64,000 nucleotides of DNA from NCBI GenBank assembly GCA_028455995.1, contig JABELC010000002.1, positions 3,596,001 through 3,660,000 of the forward strand, written 5' to 3'. The position numbers were made by a program, and so were the translations under genes. This document shows positions 47,739 through 59,800 of the stretch, in pieces. Origin of the DNA: Scleromitrula shiraiana. Taxonomy: Eukaryota > Ascomycota > Leotiomycetes > Helotiales > Sclerotiniaceae. Within the stretch, counting starts at the first letter, position 1; every line of letters begins with the position of its first letter. The notes beneath the pieces are model-generated. The model was not told the DNA's origin and searched no databases. It saw only the letters and a program-made list of their open reading frames with translations.

Positions 47739-50561
47739 ATGGCATCGGTTATTACTAATGAAAACCCGGATTTGAATCGTATACCCGGAAGTCGTTTATC
47801 GCGGTATATTGATGTTGATGGACATGTTGATGAATTTACACCTTTATTGAAGGGAAATGATGGTTTGAAAACAAATAGGAAATTGGATAGTAGTAGTTGT
47901 ATTGGAAGTTCCGATGAGGAGTGTGTTGTTGGTATTGGCATTGGTGATAAGCGATTATTAGATGCGGGGAGAGAAAGGGGGGTAGATGGGAATAGAGATG
48001 GTAATATTAGAGGTGTTATTTCGATTCTTCTTTTGGGTATATATGTTTTTTTTTCTCCTCTATTATTTTTGATTTTCATTCGAATATTGTTTACTATTCC
48101 TGATTCAATAAATCATTTTCGAATCTGTTCTATTCCGTCTTGTCCAATCTCATATAATCTCTTTCAATCGCCTTTCCCATTTTCACAAATAAACAAACCC
48201 CAACGCACGATCATACAATTGCGAGAATTCCTCGAGAAATAGCTTTGTATCATATCATCATATACCCAGTTCTTCAATTCTCGCTAATTCAACAAACAAA
48301 CAAACAGGAGTATTTATAGCCAACCTAGATGGCTCCCTTGTGCTCGCCACAAGCGGAACCATCAGTAGCGAGTTCAACGATTTAGGAAATGCAGGATGGT
48401 TGGTCTCAAGTTATACTTTGGCGATGTGTGCCACACAATCGTTGGTTGGTCTTGCATTTCCTCCCCCCTTATTCTTGACAAACGAACAGATGAATGGAAG
48501 AAGTAGAGGAAAACTTACTTATGATTGGATTCTTAGTATGGTAAACTAAGCGATATTTATGGAAGAAAAAGTGTTATTTGTACGAGTTATGTTTTCTTTG
48601 CTGTGGGGTGTGCGGTTTGGTAAGTCTTTCGATTTTGTAGTGTTCATTCATTATCTCCGGTGAAGATTTGTTGGAGAAGATGTGGATCTATGTTTGAGAA
48701 CTTAATTTTGGTTCTTTAAGGAGTGTGGGCTTTGTACTGGAGGTGATAACCTGCATTGTACAAGTCAAACTTGAGCATCGAACCGTCTTGTAATCCAAAG
48801 TCGGAGTTTTATTTAGTGCTTATTCGGATCGATCTGGAGACTATAATACATCTACTGATAGATTATATGACAGTGGATTAGGATGGAGTCTTCCAGCCGT
48901 TATTTTTGGACGATTAGTCGCAGGAGTGGGAGGGGCGGGTATCAATTGTCTAGTCTCTATTGTTATTGCTGGTAATATTACCTATTTTGTTTCATGTTTC
49001 GAATTTTCCCCGATCAAGGTTCATCGTGAACTGACTCATAAATTTCGAATTTGCAGATATGGTTCCGATTCGAGAAGTAGCAAAATGGAGAAGTTATGTC
49101 AATATTGCAGCGACAACGGGTAGAAGTCTCGGTGGTCCCATTGGTGGATTTCTTACCGATACTATTGGATGGCGATGGTAAGTTATCGAGTTCTAATTTC
49201 CTACTAAATCCATTTAGAGTATCTGCAAGTCATAAACCACTATTTTACTATATACGCTTACTCTGAGCAGGTCATTCCTAGGCCAATGTCCCCCCACAAT
49301 CCTAGCCCTCCTCCTCGTAACTCACAAATTCCCCATCACAATCACCACTTCCTCCCCCTCCACATCAAAACAAACACGCTATTCCAAACTCCGCCGAATT
49401 GATTTCCTAGGCTCTATTTTCCTATCCCTGTCGATAGTAAGCGGACTATTGGTTCTCGACCTGGGTGGCCATCGAACTCCTTGGATAAGTCCAATACTAT
49501 TATCTCTCCTCGGCATATCCATCGCAAGTGGAAATTTGTTTCTTCTCGTCGAGGCTTTCTGGGCTAAAGAGCCTATTTTCCCGTTGAGATTGTTGAGGAA
49601 TAGAAATGTTTTAGCGAGTTATGTTAATCTTGGGTTTTTATCGGGGGCTCAGATGGCGGTATGTGGTTTTTTCTCTTTGTCATGGGTTCTTATGCGCATG
49701 ACTTGGTTATCATGAAACGGTTGCGGATTTGTGGAATCATATAATGATATCGAATGAATGGAATGGAACTGATGGGTTGAGTAGATGATGTTACTTGTTC
49801 CCATCTATTTTCAGATAACGGATCATGCGAGTGTTACTATAGCGGGAGCTCATCTCATGCCTTCGGTAATTGGTAATGCGATAGGAGGTCTTCTAACTGG
49901 GTTTATTATCCATCGGTATCTATATCCCTCTCCCCACATTTGCTTTGATAATACATCTAACACAACAATCGCAGAACCGGAAAATACAAACCCATCCTAA
50001 TCCTCGGCTCCCTCTCCTCCCTAACAGCCTACACACTTCTCCTCCTCCTCTGGCATGGCCATACCACCCCCCTCGAGTCTCTCTCCATCTTCCCGGGCGG
50101 CTTCGGCAACGGAATTACCCTGTCCGCGTCCTTTATCGCTCTAGGCGCCGCAATCGATAGCAGCGAATCGGCAATTGCTAGCTCGGGATTATTCTTAAGC
50201 GCTAATGTGGGGAGTGTGGTTGGACTTAGTGTGGCGGATTGTGTGATGCAGAGGACGCTAGAGAGGGGACTGAGAGTTGCACTGGAGGGGTGGAGTGGTA
50301 GGGAGGAGATTATTAAGAGGGCAACGGGTGATGTGGGGTTCGTGGCGGGGTTGGAGGGAAGATTGGGGGAGGTGGTTAGGGGGGTTTACGTGCGGTGTTT
50401 GGGGAATACTCATGGTATGTTTTTTTTTTGTTTTGGCCATTCTGGCTTTTTAATGCTTGTTTGTGAAAATTAAGCTAATGGTTCTGTGAATAGCGGTTTC
50501 TGTGATAGGAGCAATTGTAGCATTGGTTGCTGCTTGTTGTGTAAAACACCATCGGATGTAA
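47739..50561 (+). CDS. MFS transporter, DHA2 / vacuolar basic amino acid transporter-like
   Basis: Nine exons (47739-48036, 48308-48444, 48537-48619, 48874-48971, 49057-49177, 49271-49658, 49785-49915, 49975-50414, 50494-50561) give 587 residues. A ~100-residue polar N-terminus contains DEFTPLLKG, a dileucine-type vacuolar sorting-like motif. The first helix reads GVFIANLDGSLVLATSGTIS, followed by the MFS signature loop YGKLSDIYGRK formed across an intron with an unusual GTTGGT donor. GRLVAGVGGAGINCLVSIVI and GRSLGGPIGGFLTDTIGWRW (motif C-like) follow, with about 14 helices in all. Fungal DHA2 proteins of this shape include Vba-type vacuolar Lys/His/Arg importers and multidrug exporters. I favour Vba-like from the N-terminal motif. 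Introns 1 (271 nt) and 3 (254 nt) are long for this genome and may hide an error in the model. Confidence 0.8.
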
Positions 50562-52489
50562 ACTTTCCCACATTTCGTCTTGGGTTTGAACTTGGGAATA
50601 CGGAGAGGAAATTGATGGCAGAATTCCTCCGCGGATGTATGGATTGACTATAAAGATAGGTTGGATGTACTACGAGGATATAATAAATTGACATAAACAT
50701 AATATATTGATAGCTTACCTATTCAAGCCTAGTGACTCAGATCGAGGCGCTCATATATTCACTACGCTAAACTCTCTACATCAGACTTTCTTTCGAGAGT
50801 CTATAGAGGATCAACTCTTCTTCCTTTTATTTTTAAATTCTGTATAGCAACACTTCGAGATATCTACGAACGACGATTCTGATGTCCAGTGGGTGAGTCG
50901 CTCATAACGAAATCTCGATTCATCTAAATGTGATTACCCCTAATTAAGCGCCAACTTCCATAATCCAACACAAAGGAACAACTAAGCCTTCAAATTATTG
51001 GGACTGGCAGCGATAATTCAGAATTTGCTACTGACAACAAAACATCGAAATACCATAGCAACAATAGTGACTAGGAGTGAAATTTCAACAGCAAAAATTA
51101 TCCACTTTTGAACAAACTCTTTTACAAGTCTGTGGTTGAAATTCGAAGCATGTGAGATGGAAAAATATAAACGTACAAAAATAGATTTGTAAGACCTGCA
51201 ACTATGGATACTATTCTCGACTTTTGATGCTGGCTCTGAAAATTTAGGAGAATTGTGCCTTTATATAGTAAGATAGATGAGTGGAAATAGAGTTGGAAGT
51301 GGAGTAGAGAGCAGATGTTGCATATTTATAGGAGAATACTCTACTGAGAGTAAGTCGTTTGATCGTGTATGCATGCATGCAACGTGAATAAGTAGATACG
51401 AAAAAGTAGGTACGAGAGATTGATTGAGAATGAGGGGTAGAATTTGCCAGGCAAGATGGATGGGTGTTACCATATTGACAGTTTGGATTGATCAAAAAAA
51501 TGCTACCGTTGGCCCACGTAGCTAAAAATTTGTTCTATTCTATGATTTCCACACGATTTAGCTGAGCTCGTTGAGTAATTGGGATATCGATCTTATCTTT
51601 GAGTGCGAACTAGACCAAACGACTCAGCCTCAGAAGCTAACTATTAATGAAGAGAGAATTTGGTGGAGTAATAAAATAAAATAAAATAAAATACTATTGG
51701 GTGTTGTATTGCGTATTTAAGCACGCGCTCGAATGATAAGAAAAACAAGAAATTTTGGAATTTGAAGCGCTTAATGATTGATAACCCTTGTCATAGAATA
51801 TTGTATTCTTTTGCATCAGCATCCATCTCATTCACCATCAATCAGTAGCTTTTATATTTCCTAACAAAGTAATAAATACATTATGTACCATTCGTACCTA
51901 TTTATTATTTGTGCCTTGATTTCCCTTTTCATCAGTTCATATATCCTATCAATAAATTAAGTTGAGTTACTATAAAAAGAAAACAAACTTATCCCCCCTC
52001 TCCCCCCCCCTGAATATAGTTCCTGGGATGGTAACGAAACTTGATACTAATAACTGTTATTGTTAATACGTCACTATGATAAGCGAGGCTTTTTCTTGCC
52101 TCCAATCCTCTACATCTTGAAGTTTGAATTTCCAACAGGCTAATAACACCAACAGCTATAGCGGGTGGAAATAACATATTTATATCGTATGCCTCTCGAT
52201 TTATTTCCAAGACTTTTTTTATTTCTTCACATGAAAGGATAGTGCTATCGGACAAGTGAATAATATAGTAAGAAAATTATCTTATCTATCTACCAGAAGC
52301 AATCTGAACTTCAACTATATACCAACAACAACTACATACCAACAACAACAACTACTACTACTACAACTACTACTACTACAACTACTACTACTACAACTAC
52401 TACTACTACAACTACTACTACTACAACTACAACTACAAAATATCTAGAAATAATTCAAATATAATATAACTTTGAACAAAATCGCAAAT
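50562..52489. other. Intergenic with a CTA/CAA repeat before the PMP3 gene
   Basis: No gene supported. A minus-strand frame at 51989-52255 has some protein-like character but no ATG at its start, no known family and no partner exon. 52325-52438 is a trinucleotide tract of CAA and CTA units directly in the 5' UTR region of the next gene. Confidence 0.4.
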
Positions 52490-52954
52490 ATGGGTGTGGT
52501 TTCAGTTCTACTTGTAATTTTGGTCACTTTATTTGGTATGTTTATTGAATATTGAATGTAGCTTAAGTTAGCTTGGCTAATGACTCAAACAGCACCTCCT
52601 ATCGGTGTCTTTATGGTTTCAGGATGTGGACCAGATCTTCTGATTAATATCTGTTTGACTTTATTAGGGTGAGTTATATCCTTCATACATCTCTTCAATA
52701 CCCATTTATCCACCATTCAATTCAATCTCCATATCGATCTCATCTCATCTCATACATGAATCAAGCTAACAATCTTCTCACCCAAAATTAGTTACATACC
52801 CGGCCACATCCACGCCTTCTACCTAGAATACGTCTATTATTCCCGCCACGAAGCAGCACGACAAGGACGATTTCAAGCAGCCAGAGCTCCCGGTATATAT
52901 TCCGATCGAGTTCAAAGTGGAGGTTACGGTACGATCGTCGAACCTACGAATTAG
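52490..52954 (+). CDS. PMP3 / SNA-family small membrane proteolipid
   Basis: Three exons (52490-52535, 52593-52668, 52792-52954; introns 57 and 123 nt) give 94 residues. The PMP3 pattern is clear: a first helix VVSVLLVILVTLFAPPIGVF, then the signature GCGPDLLINICLTLLGYIPG, then HIHAFYLEYVYYS. A 40-residue soluble tail with SRHEAARQGR and SGGYG resembles yeast Sna-type members, not the shorter plasma-membrane Pmp3. The family consists of small two-helix proteins that affect membrane potential and ion tolerance or are sorted to the vacuole. A CTA/CAA trinucleotide tract lies in its likely 5' UTR. Confidence 0.9.
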
Positions 52955-53696
52955 TTATTTTCTTTTTTCCTACTTTTCTTCTTAAAGATCATTTTCTAAG
53001 ATTTTTGCTTGTCCGCGTTGGGGTTATTAGGCCAAGAGTCGACTGTCATGATGCGATGAGATGTCCTTCTTCTTAATTCGACGATTTATACGTATGGAGA
53101 TGGGAAAGACGAAGATTGGGAGGGAGAAGATGGGAGAGGGGTAGAATGGAGAAGATGAGGGGGTTGACATACCAGTTTGATTTTTTTGCTTTATGTTTGT
53201 TTGTGATGAGCGATGGGTTGGATGAGTTGGATGCGTGGATGATATACCATTTGCTGTTTAATCTTCTATTCTTTCCTTTCATAATCGTCGAATGGCAAGG
53301 AATCAGATGAAGTGGATAGCAATACTCATTTGACTCAACTTCATTCCCTTAAGAACCTTCCTTAATGTATTTAGTCTCATCATGTACTGCACTCCCAATA
53401 TATCAATTAGAATTTCAGCCACATAATATGAAGCTTACGCCACACTTGTTACCCCACAATCCACTAAATTAGCGCAAAATCATAACCTTGAAGCTTTCAT
53501 TGATTGAGACGTGTTAAAGTTAAAGGCCAAATCCATCCATCCTCGAATTCTAGACCTCACAACCACAAATCAATCTGCGCATTCTTCTTTTCGCAGCGAC
53601 GACAAAACCACCAATGCGCATGTAGTCTTCCTTTGGGAGTTCAATTTGATCCATCCATCCAATTTCTATTTTCTCTTTCTCTCTCTTCCGCCCAAA
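52955..53696. other. Intergenic spacer
   Basis: 3' flank of the PMP3-type gene, G/A-rich at 53090-53165, and 5' region of SPC3. Open frames at 53504-53900 are in shifted phase to the SPC3 exon or UTR read-through. No gene seen. Confidence 0.4.
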
Positions 53697-54613
53697 ATGC
53701 ATTCCACCGTCGTCCGAGTCCAAAATGTCTTCGGTTTCTTCACAACTGTTTGTTTTATAGTCGCTGGTCTAATCGCCTGTACCGATTTTTATCTCCCCAG
53801 AACACCCGGTGCCGAAGTCATAGTAAAAGATATCCAAGTGTTTGTCCCCCTCTTCTATCCCAAACTTCCTCCCTCCCCTCCAATCCCCCCAAAAGACTAA
53901 CCTCCCCCCAGCGTAAAAGGCCGACCCCACTACTACTCCACGCGCATCGAAGAATACGCCCACATGCGCTTCTCCCTCGACGCAGATTTCTCCTCCCTCT
54001 TCGGCTGGAACACGAAACAAATCTTCGTCTACGTATCGGCGACTTGGCCGTCTAATAGCACGGATTTGGAAAATAGAGATAATGAGGCTGTTATTTGGGA
54101 TTCGATCATTACGAATCCGAGCGCGGATCATTTGTTGAATTTGGGGCCGGTGGCCAAGAAGAAGTTGATTAAGAGTGCGAAGGGGAAGAGTGTGGATCCA
54201 TCTAGGTTGGTTGGATATTTTGTTTTTCTTGTGGAGTTGGGAATATGGGTTTATTGGGGGCTTTTACGGCCTTCCATATGTTTCTTTCTCCGCTTGACTT
54301 AACTATTTTCCTTTCTTATATCTAACCACACAACACTAACCCACCACACAGAGGCATCCTAAAACTCAAAAACCAAAAGGCCAAATACCAAATCACCCAA
54401 CCAGGCGGCAAACTCGCAGAAACAGAAGGCGTAGTGCTAAAAGTTCACTATAATGTTCAACCATGGGTGGGAATCTTAACTTGGACTCCTCAGGTGGAAT
54501 TTGGAAGGTGGAAGATGATTAAGAATGGGGTTTCGAAGACTTTTAATTTGCCGGCGTTGAAGAAGAAGAAGACGACGACAGACGGGATGGAGAAGAAGAG
54601 TACAAGTTCTTAG
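53697..54613 (+). CDS. SPC3: Signal peptidase complex subunit 3
   Basis: Three exons (53697-53839, 53912-54205, 54352-54613) give 232 residues. The N-terminus (MHSTVVRVQNVFGFFTTVCF) with one transmembrane helix (~12-35) followed by a lumenal domain is the standard layout of Spc3/SPC22/23. YYSTRIEEYAHMRFSLDADF, the WNTKQIFVYVSATW stretch, ENRDNEAVIWDSII and the C-terminal WVGILTWTPQVE are recognisable family blocks. Spc3 is essential for the ER signal peptidase complex that removes signal peptides from secreted proteins. The tail is basic (KKKKTTTDGMEKK). The first intron has a GTTTGT donor, required by the phase, and a GACTAAC branch site. Confidence 0.92.
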
Positions 54614-56824
54614 GGTGGGGGTTGAATTGAGGGGAATGGGGTGTGTATTTTAGATTTTGAGATAAGAGGGAGAGATATGGGATTTATTGTTATAGATTGG
54701 GCCGGGTTGCTTTGAATGGGAAAGGATGGGACAGGACTGAAAATACAGATTCAATATCCCCGTTCTTGAATTAAAGATTCTAGGCGTCCAATACAGCATC
54801 ATGCACTTGTACACTCCAATCGAGATCTCACATCATTTTCCTCTTCACAATTGTTCACCATAAACACAAGTGATATATATGCAGTTACCTCCGCTATCCC
54901 CACTGTCCTATCATCTCCTCGTGCATATCTTTCTTTCCTTCGCACCTCACCAATGCGATCGATCTATCCATTCATTTATACAGCTATTCTCCACCCCTTC
55001 TCATCTCCCCATTCACCCACCCGTCTGATATGTCCCGATCTACGTAAGCGTAGTCATGATAGCGATAATGGGGTAGGGGTACATAAGAACGGACGAGAAA
55101 CTACCAGTTGAGCCCGGGCACTGCTACCATGGAACTTAACGCGCCGACGCGATAAGACGAGAGGAGAGATTGGGCGGCTGGAGATCCGTGGGAGGATCTT
55201 TGAGGGGTAGAGTAAGAGCTGGAGGGGAAGAGAGGGGGTAGGGATGGCGGTGGTGGGAGGATTTGTTGGTGTGAAGAATGAAAAGAAATTGGGAGTGTAG
55301 TACTATAACAGGAATAGATGTCGATAGTTGTTAGTTATTGGTAGTACTGCTCATCTCATATACTACATGTTTACTATACTTAATACATAAACAACAACAA
55401 CGAATGTATAAACAAGGAACAAAACTGATAGATCGAATACCTCTCAAATCAACCCTATCAATGAGGGTATGTTTGAGTGATGGGAGAGTGCTTGGGGGGA
55501 AGAGGGGAGTGGGAGTGGGAGCGAGATGGTGTTAGGTGATGGTGAGGAACAAAGATGATAGAAAAGAAATTGTAAAAAAATGTTTAAAAAGAAGCATAAT
55601 GAAATGGCAACAAAATGTAATAAACGTTATCACTATCACCAATAATAGTCTCAATCCACCCACCCAAACCACCTCTCGATATAACCTCCTTCCCTCAATG
55701 ACAACAAAAACAGACAAACTAGAGAAAAATCTATGGCCAGATTTATCTCTACTAAACTTGTCGAGTCCTCCTCTCGTCTTTTGGGATTTACTAGGAATGA
55801 TTATGCAGTTCCGGACTCATTTTATTCTCACAGACGGTCATGAGAATTGTGAAATGCATTTTCTTTTACGTGTGTGGAGAGGGGGGATGAGGAGGGGGAG
55901 ATGGGGGGTTTTATATAGTGTATTTTGGGATTTATATGGATATATATCTGAGTAGTAAAATGTAAGATAATTCACAACGAAAGATTTGATACTTTGAAAG
56001 GCGTTTTGAAATCTATAACTTGAATCAACAGTCAAAAAAATATTAGATCGGCACTCTCATCTGTTCTCTTCGCCTATGACCGCTTCCACTTTCTATAGAT
56101 GCATATCCCATTCACTGCTAGAAAAACAATATGACAGTTCTAAAGAGTAAAAAAGAAAGAAGAGGAAAACAATTTCGATCTTCAAAATGAGATAAAAAAT
56201 GAAGAAAAAATACAACGAGTAAAATTGCAAAACTATATGGGAAAGTCGGAGACGATCTTTACGATATAGAAATCTAGCCAATTTTGGGCCTGGGTAGATT
56301 TTTTATCCTTGAGGTCAACCTGCTGAACTAAGGGTGAACACTGCTCTATTTTATAATTCTATCAACTTGAATCTATATTGGGGAAATGATGTTGGGTAGT
56401 TGATATTTTTAACTATGATGAATAAGCGAAATTTTGTAAGGGGAAGGGTGATTGGTTGACTTGAGGTGTTTATTTATATTCACTTCTCGATATATTTTTT
56501 AAAATTTAATAAAAAATGTCATCTTGGGAGCTCATTCTTTTATACAGCTGTTTGTTCTACTGTTAAGAGGATTCTGGGATGCTCACTTGCCATAGCTCTT
56601 GCCAGAGAAGAGACTAGACGAGCCCTGGAGTAAATAATGCCATCTATCTAGCTGTCAAATTTGTCTAAAGTTGATATTACCAATTCTTCACAATTACCTG
56701 CAATCTAGCATATATTTGCCAAGTTTCTTCCAACTACTAAGCCGCCAAGTCAATCCCATCGTTCATACCCTACTTCTTACCCAGATTCAACTCAACTTCA
56801 ACATTAGCACACGCAATTATCAAT
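54614..56824. other. Intergenic, no gene seen
   Basis: 2.2 kb without supported coding. Frames at 54851-55111 and 55536-55955 have no protein-like patterns. The stretch at ~55040-55280 is somewhat GC-richer. The last few hundred bases are the promoter and 5' UTR of the Q/N-rich gene. Confidence 0.4.
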
Positions 56825-59800
56825 ATGAATTTCGGCGGCGGCGGCGGCGGCTTAGGACTATCGTTTGTAAGAGATAATGAGAATCAGGAAGATGAAGAGA
56901 TGCTATTCAGTGATCTCATGTTGCATCGTATCGGAGAATCCGAGTCATCCAGCAACACATTAGATTCACAACAAGATCAACATCACCCCGATCTAGATGC
57001 AACACCACGACCAGAAACTCATCAATTGTGGTCATCGTTTGGATCTCATGATTTCTTGCAACTGGACGCTGAATCTCAGATGATGAATGATCAGTCGTAT
57101 CCAAATATTCAGTCACAACCTTTTAGTCTTCAACGTGTTGGTAACTTTGATGATTATAATCAAAATCAGAATTATATGCAGACGACACCGATGTCTCACT
57201 CGAATGAGCAGTTTCAATTCAGTGCACAATCTAATTCTAGAGACGCACAATTCTTTAACGGTGTATTTTTTGGAGACTTTCAACCTCGATCTTCATCGCA
57301 ACAATCAAATCACTCACAAATGAACTATTATCAAGACGAAGACGATAATTCCAAAACTCCCACTCAATCACAATTTCAAAGGATTCCCCCATATATCAAC
57401 CAAAGTGGCTCCTCGCATTATACTTCCAACAATCCTGGCAGTAATAGCTTTCAATCTCAACTTCGAATCGATAATGGCTATCAACCTCAAACTTACGCAC
57501 AAATGAATGCAGCTCAATTTAGACATCTTCCTGTCACATCTTCATCTCATGCCAATAATCCACAACAGTCGAACTATATGCAGAGAGAGAGCACTATGAA
57601 CTTCCAGCCTATGGTCAACAACCCGGAGATTAGAACTAGACAAGCATTTCAGTCAAGGAATCCGCCTCGGATAACTCAAAGAAGTTCGAATTCAAGAAGC
57701 AATCTGCGCCATGATGGTAGGAATACCCATATCCTACGCGGTGGAAATAGTGTTCAAAGAAATAATGCTCATTCATATGCTGCAACTTCCTTGTTTGGTC
57801 AACGCAAACCGGACGATCTATCTCGAAAAACGACTCCAATGCAGACAGGTGATGATATTCAGCTGACTGAAGATTCTGATGATGAGATAGAGCGAGCTAT
57901 ATATGCAGCAATGGATTCAAATAATGCTTCGTGTCTAGGCTTCCAAAATCAAAACCAAAATCAGATTGACATTTCAGGTTCATCTCAATTTCGAGGAAAT
58001 ACTCAATACCAAACAAATGCATCATATTTTCAGCCGCAAATTCCATTTCAGAACGGTATGAACATGTCAAATCGATTCAATAACCAAACAACAACACCGC
58101 ATACTTTCGCTTCACAGACGCAAAATCATATCCAGCAATTTGGATTGAGGAATCGAATCGGCAGGCAGGTAGAACCAGATTTTATGGCAAGTTCTCCATT
58201 TCAACAGAATAGTGTTACCTTACAATCATACAATAATGCCTATCAACAAGCTGTCTCATTTCAACAAGATACAAGTTTGCAACAAAGTTCAATTGATGTA
58301 TCTAATCATCATGTACCTCCTCAATTCAACCAGAACCCTCAGTTAAATCATTTTGTCCAACAGCCTCCATCCCAAAGGTATCTTCAATCTCCTTTCCAAT
58401 TCGACACGAATAGGAACCCTCGATCAAACAACCCCTCCCCACCAACTCCTCCCGCTTCAAGTCCAAATTTTGTTGAGGAGGATCATGGAAATCGGAATGC
58501 TAGTCATTTTTGGGACAATCAGCGAAGCGCCTATACTGCTGCTAATGCTGCTGTTAATGAGAGTATGGCCTTAGACGGGCAGCAATCTGAGGTGCAAACT
58601 GGGGAGAATCGTCAGGCTGGACAGAGTTCATCACAATCACAAGGGCGAAGTAATCAACAATTGCTCCTACAACTCCAGAAAAAAACTGAACATAAGGCTA
58701 CTCGACAGTCAGATGCACAGATGACGGGTGTTGGTGGTCAATCAACTCAGTTGCAGAATTATCTTCATCCTCAAGTCCATACACAATCTCGAAATGGTGG
58801 GAATATGAATAATGATCAATCGGAAATTATTCACCTTACTGGTCGGTCATCTCAACAACAGAACCATCTACCACTGACAAATGCTCAAACTCTCAGTTCA
58901 AATTCTAATATACACCAAGGACTCGGAATTCAAGTTCAGCAATCCCAAAGTCCAAATGTCAGTACCCAAGTATTTCACTCTCAGCAGCAATCCTCTCATC
59001 AGACTGGAAATCCAAATACTTATCAAGGATTAGGAGTCCACGTTCAACAGCCTCAGACTATGAATCCTACTGCTATTCAGCCGAATCGGTTTCAATCTCA
59101 ATCTCAGTATTTGGGACCGCCTCAAATGTATCATTCTCATCGTCTGCCTCGACAACAATTGCTTCTGCAACAACCTATGGCACAACCACCAGTACAGCAA
59201 CAAATTTCACAATATCCACAACACATGGCCAACAATCCTCATGATTCTGATCCTTCAGAACCAGATAATACCCCGGATGTTTCTGCATCCTCTACAAGTT
59301 CATCATCTGCTGCCGAACAAGAAGAACAAGAGGGGGAGGAAGAAGAATCTTCAGATGAAGACGATATTGAAACGCCTCCTCTACCTTACCCACGTCTACC
59401 ATTCCAACCCGCTTCACCTCGATATCACTCTATTCTTCCGCATTCATCTCAACCACGACCTCCTCATAATCCCCAACTTCAGCCTTTTCTCAACCCCAAT
59501 CCTCAACACCAACACCTCCAGTATCAGCATTTAAATGCACAACTTCCTCATCCTCCCACTTATCTCATGCCCAATCCCAATTTCAATAATCCAAATACAT
59601 TTACCTTCCAAGACACCACAACCTCCGAGGAAAATGGAAAGGAAGAAGAAACAAACGAATTTGGGGATGAAGAAGATAACGCTGATGAATCCAAGTCTGA
59701 AGATGATGGAGAAGAAGATGACAAAACCCCAGCCTGGGTAAAACAAGTTCTTTGCGCAGCACCACCTATAGATCAAGAAGAGGTTCGTAGGGAAGAAGCT

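Noticed and set aside
51989..52255. Minus-strand frame with a Cys-Arg-containing segment
   Set aside because: No ATG at its start, no complete zinc-cluster or other motif, no supporting exon.
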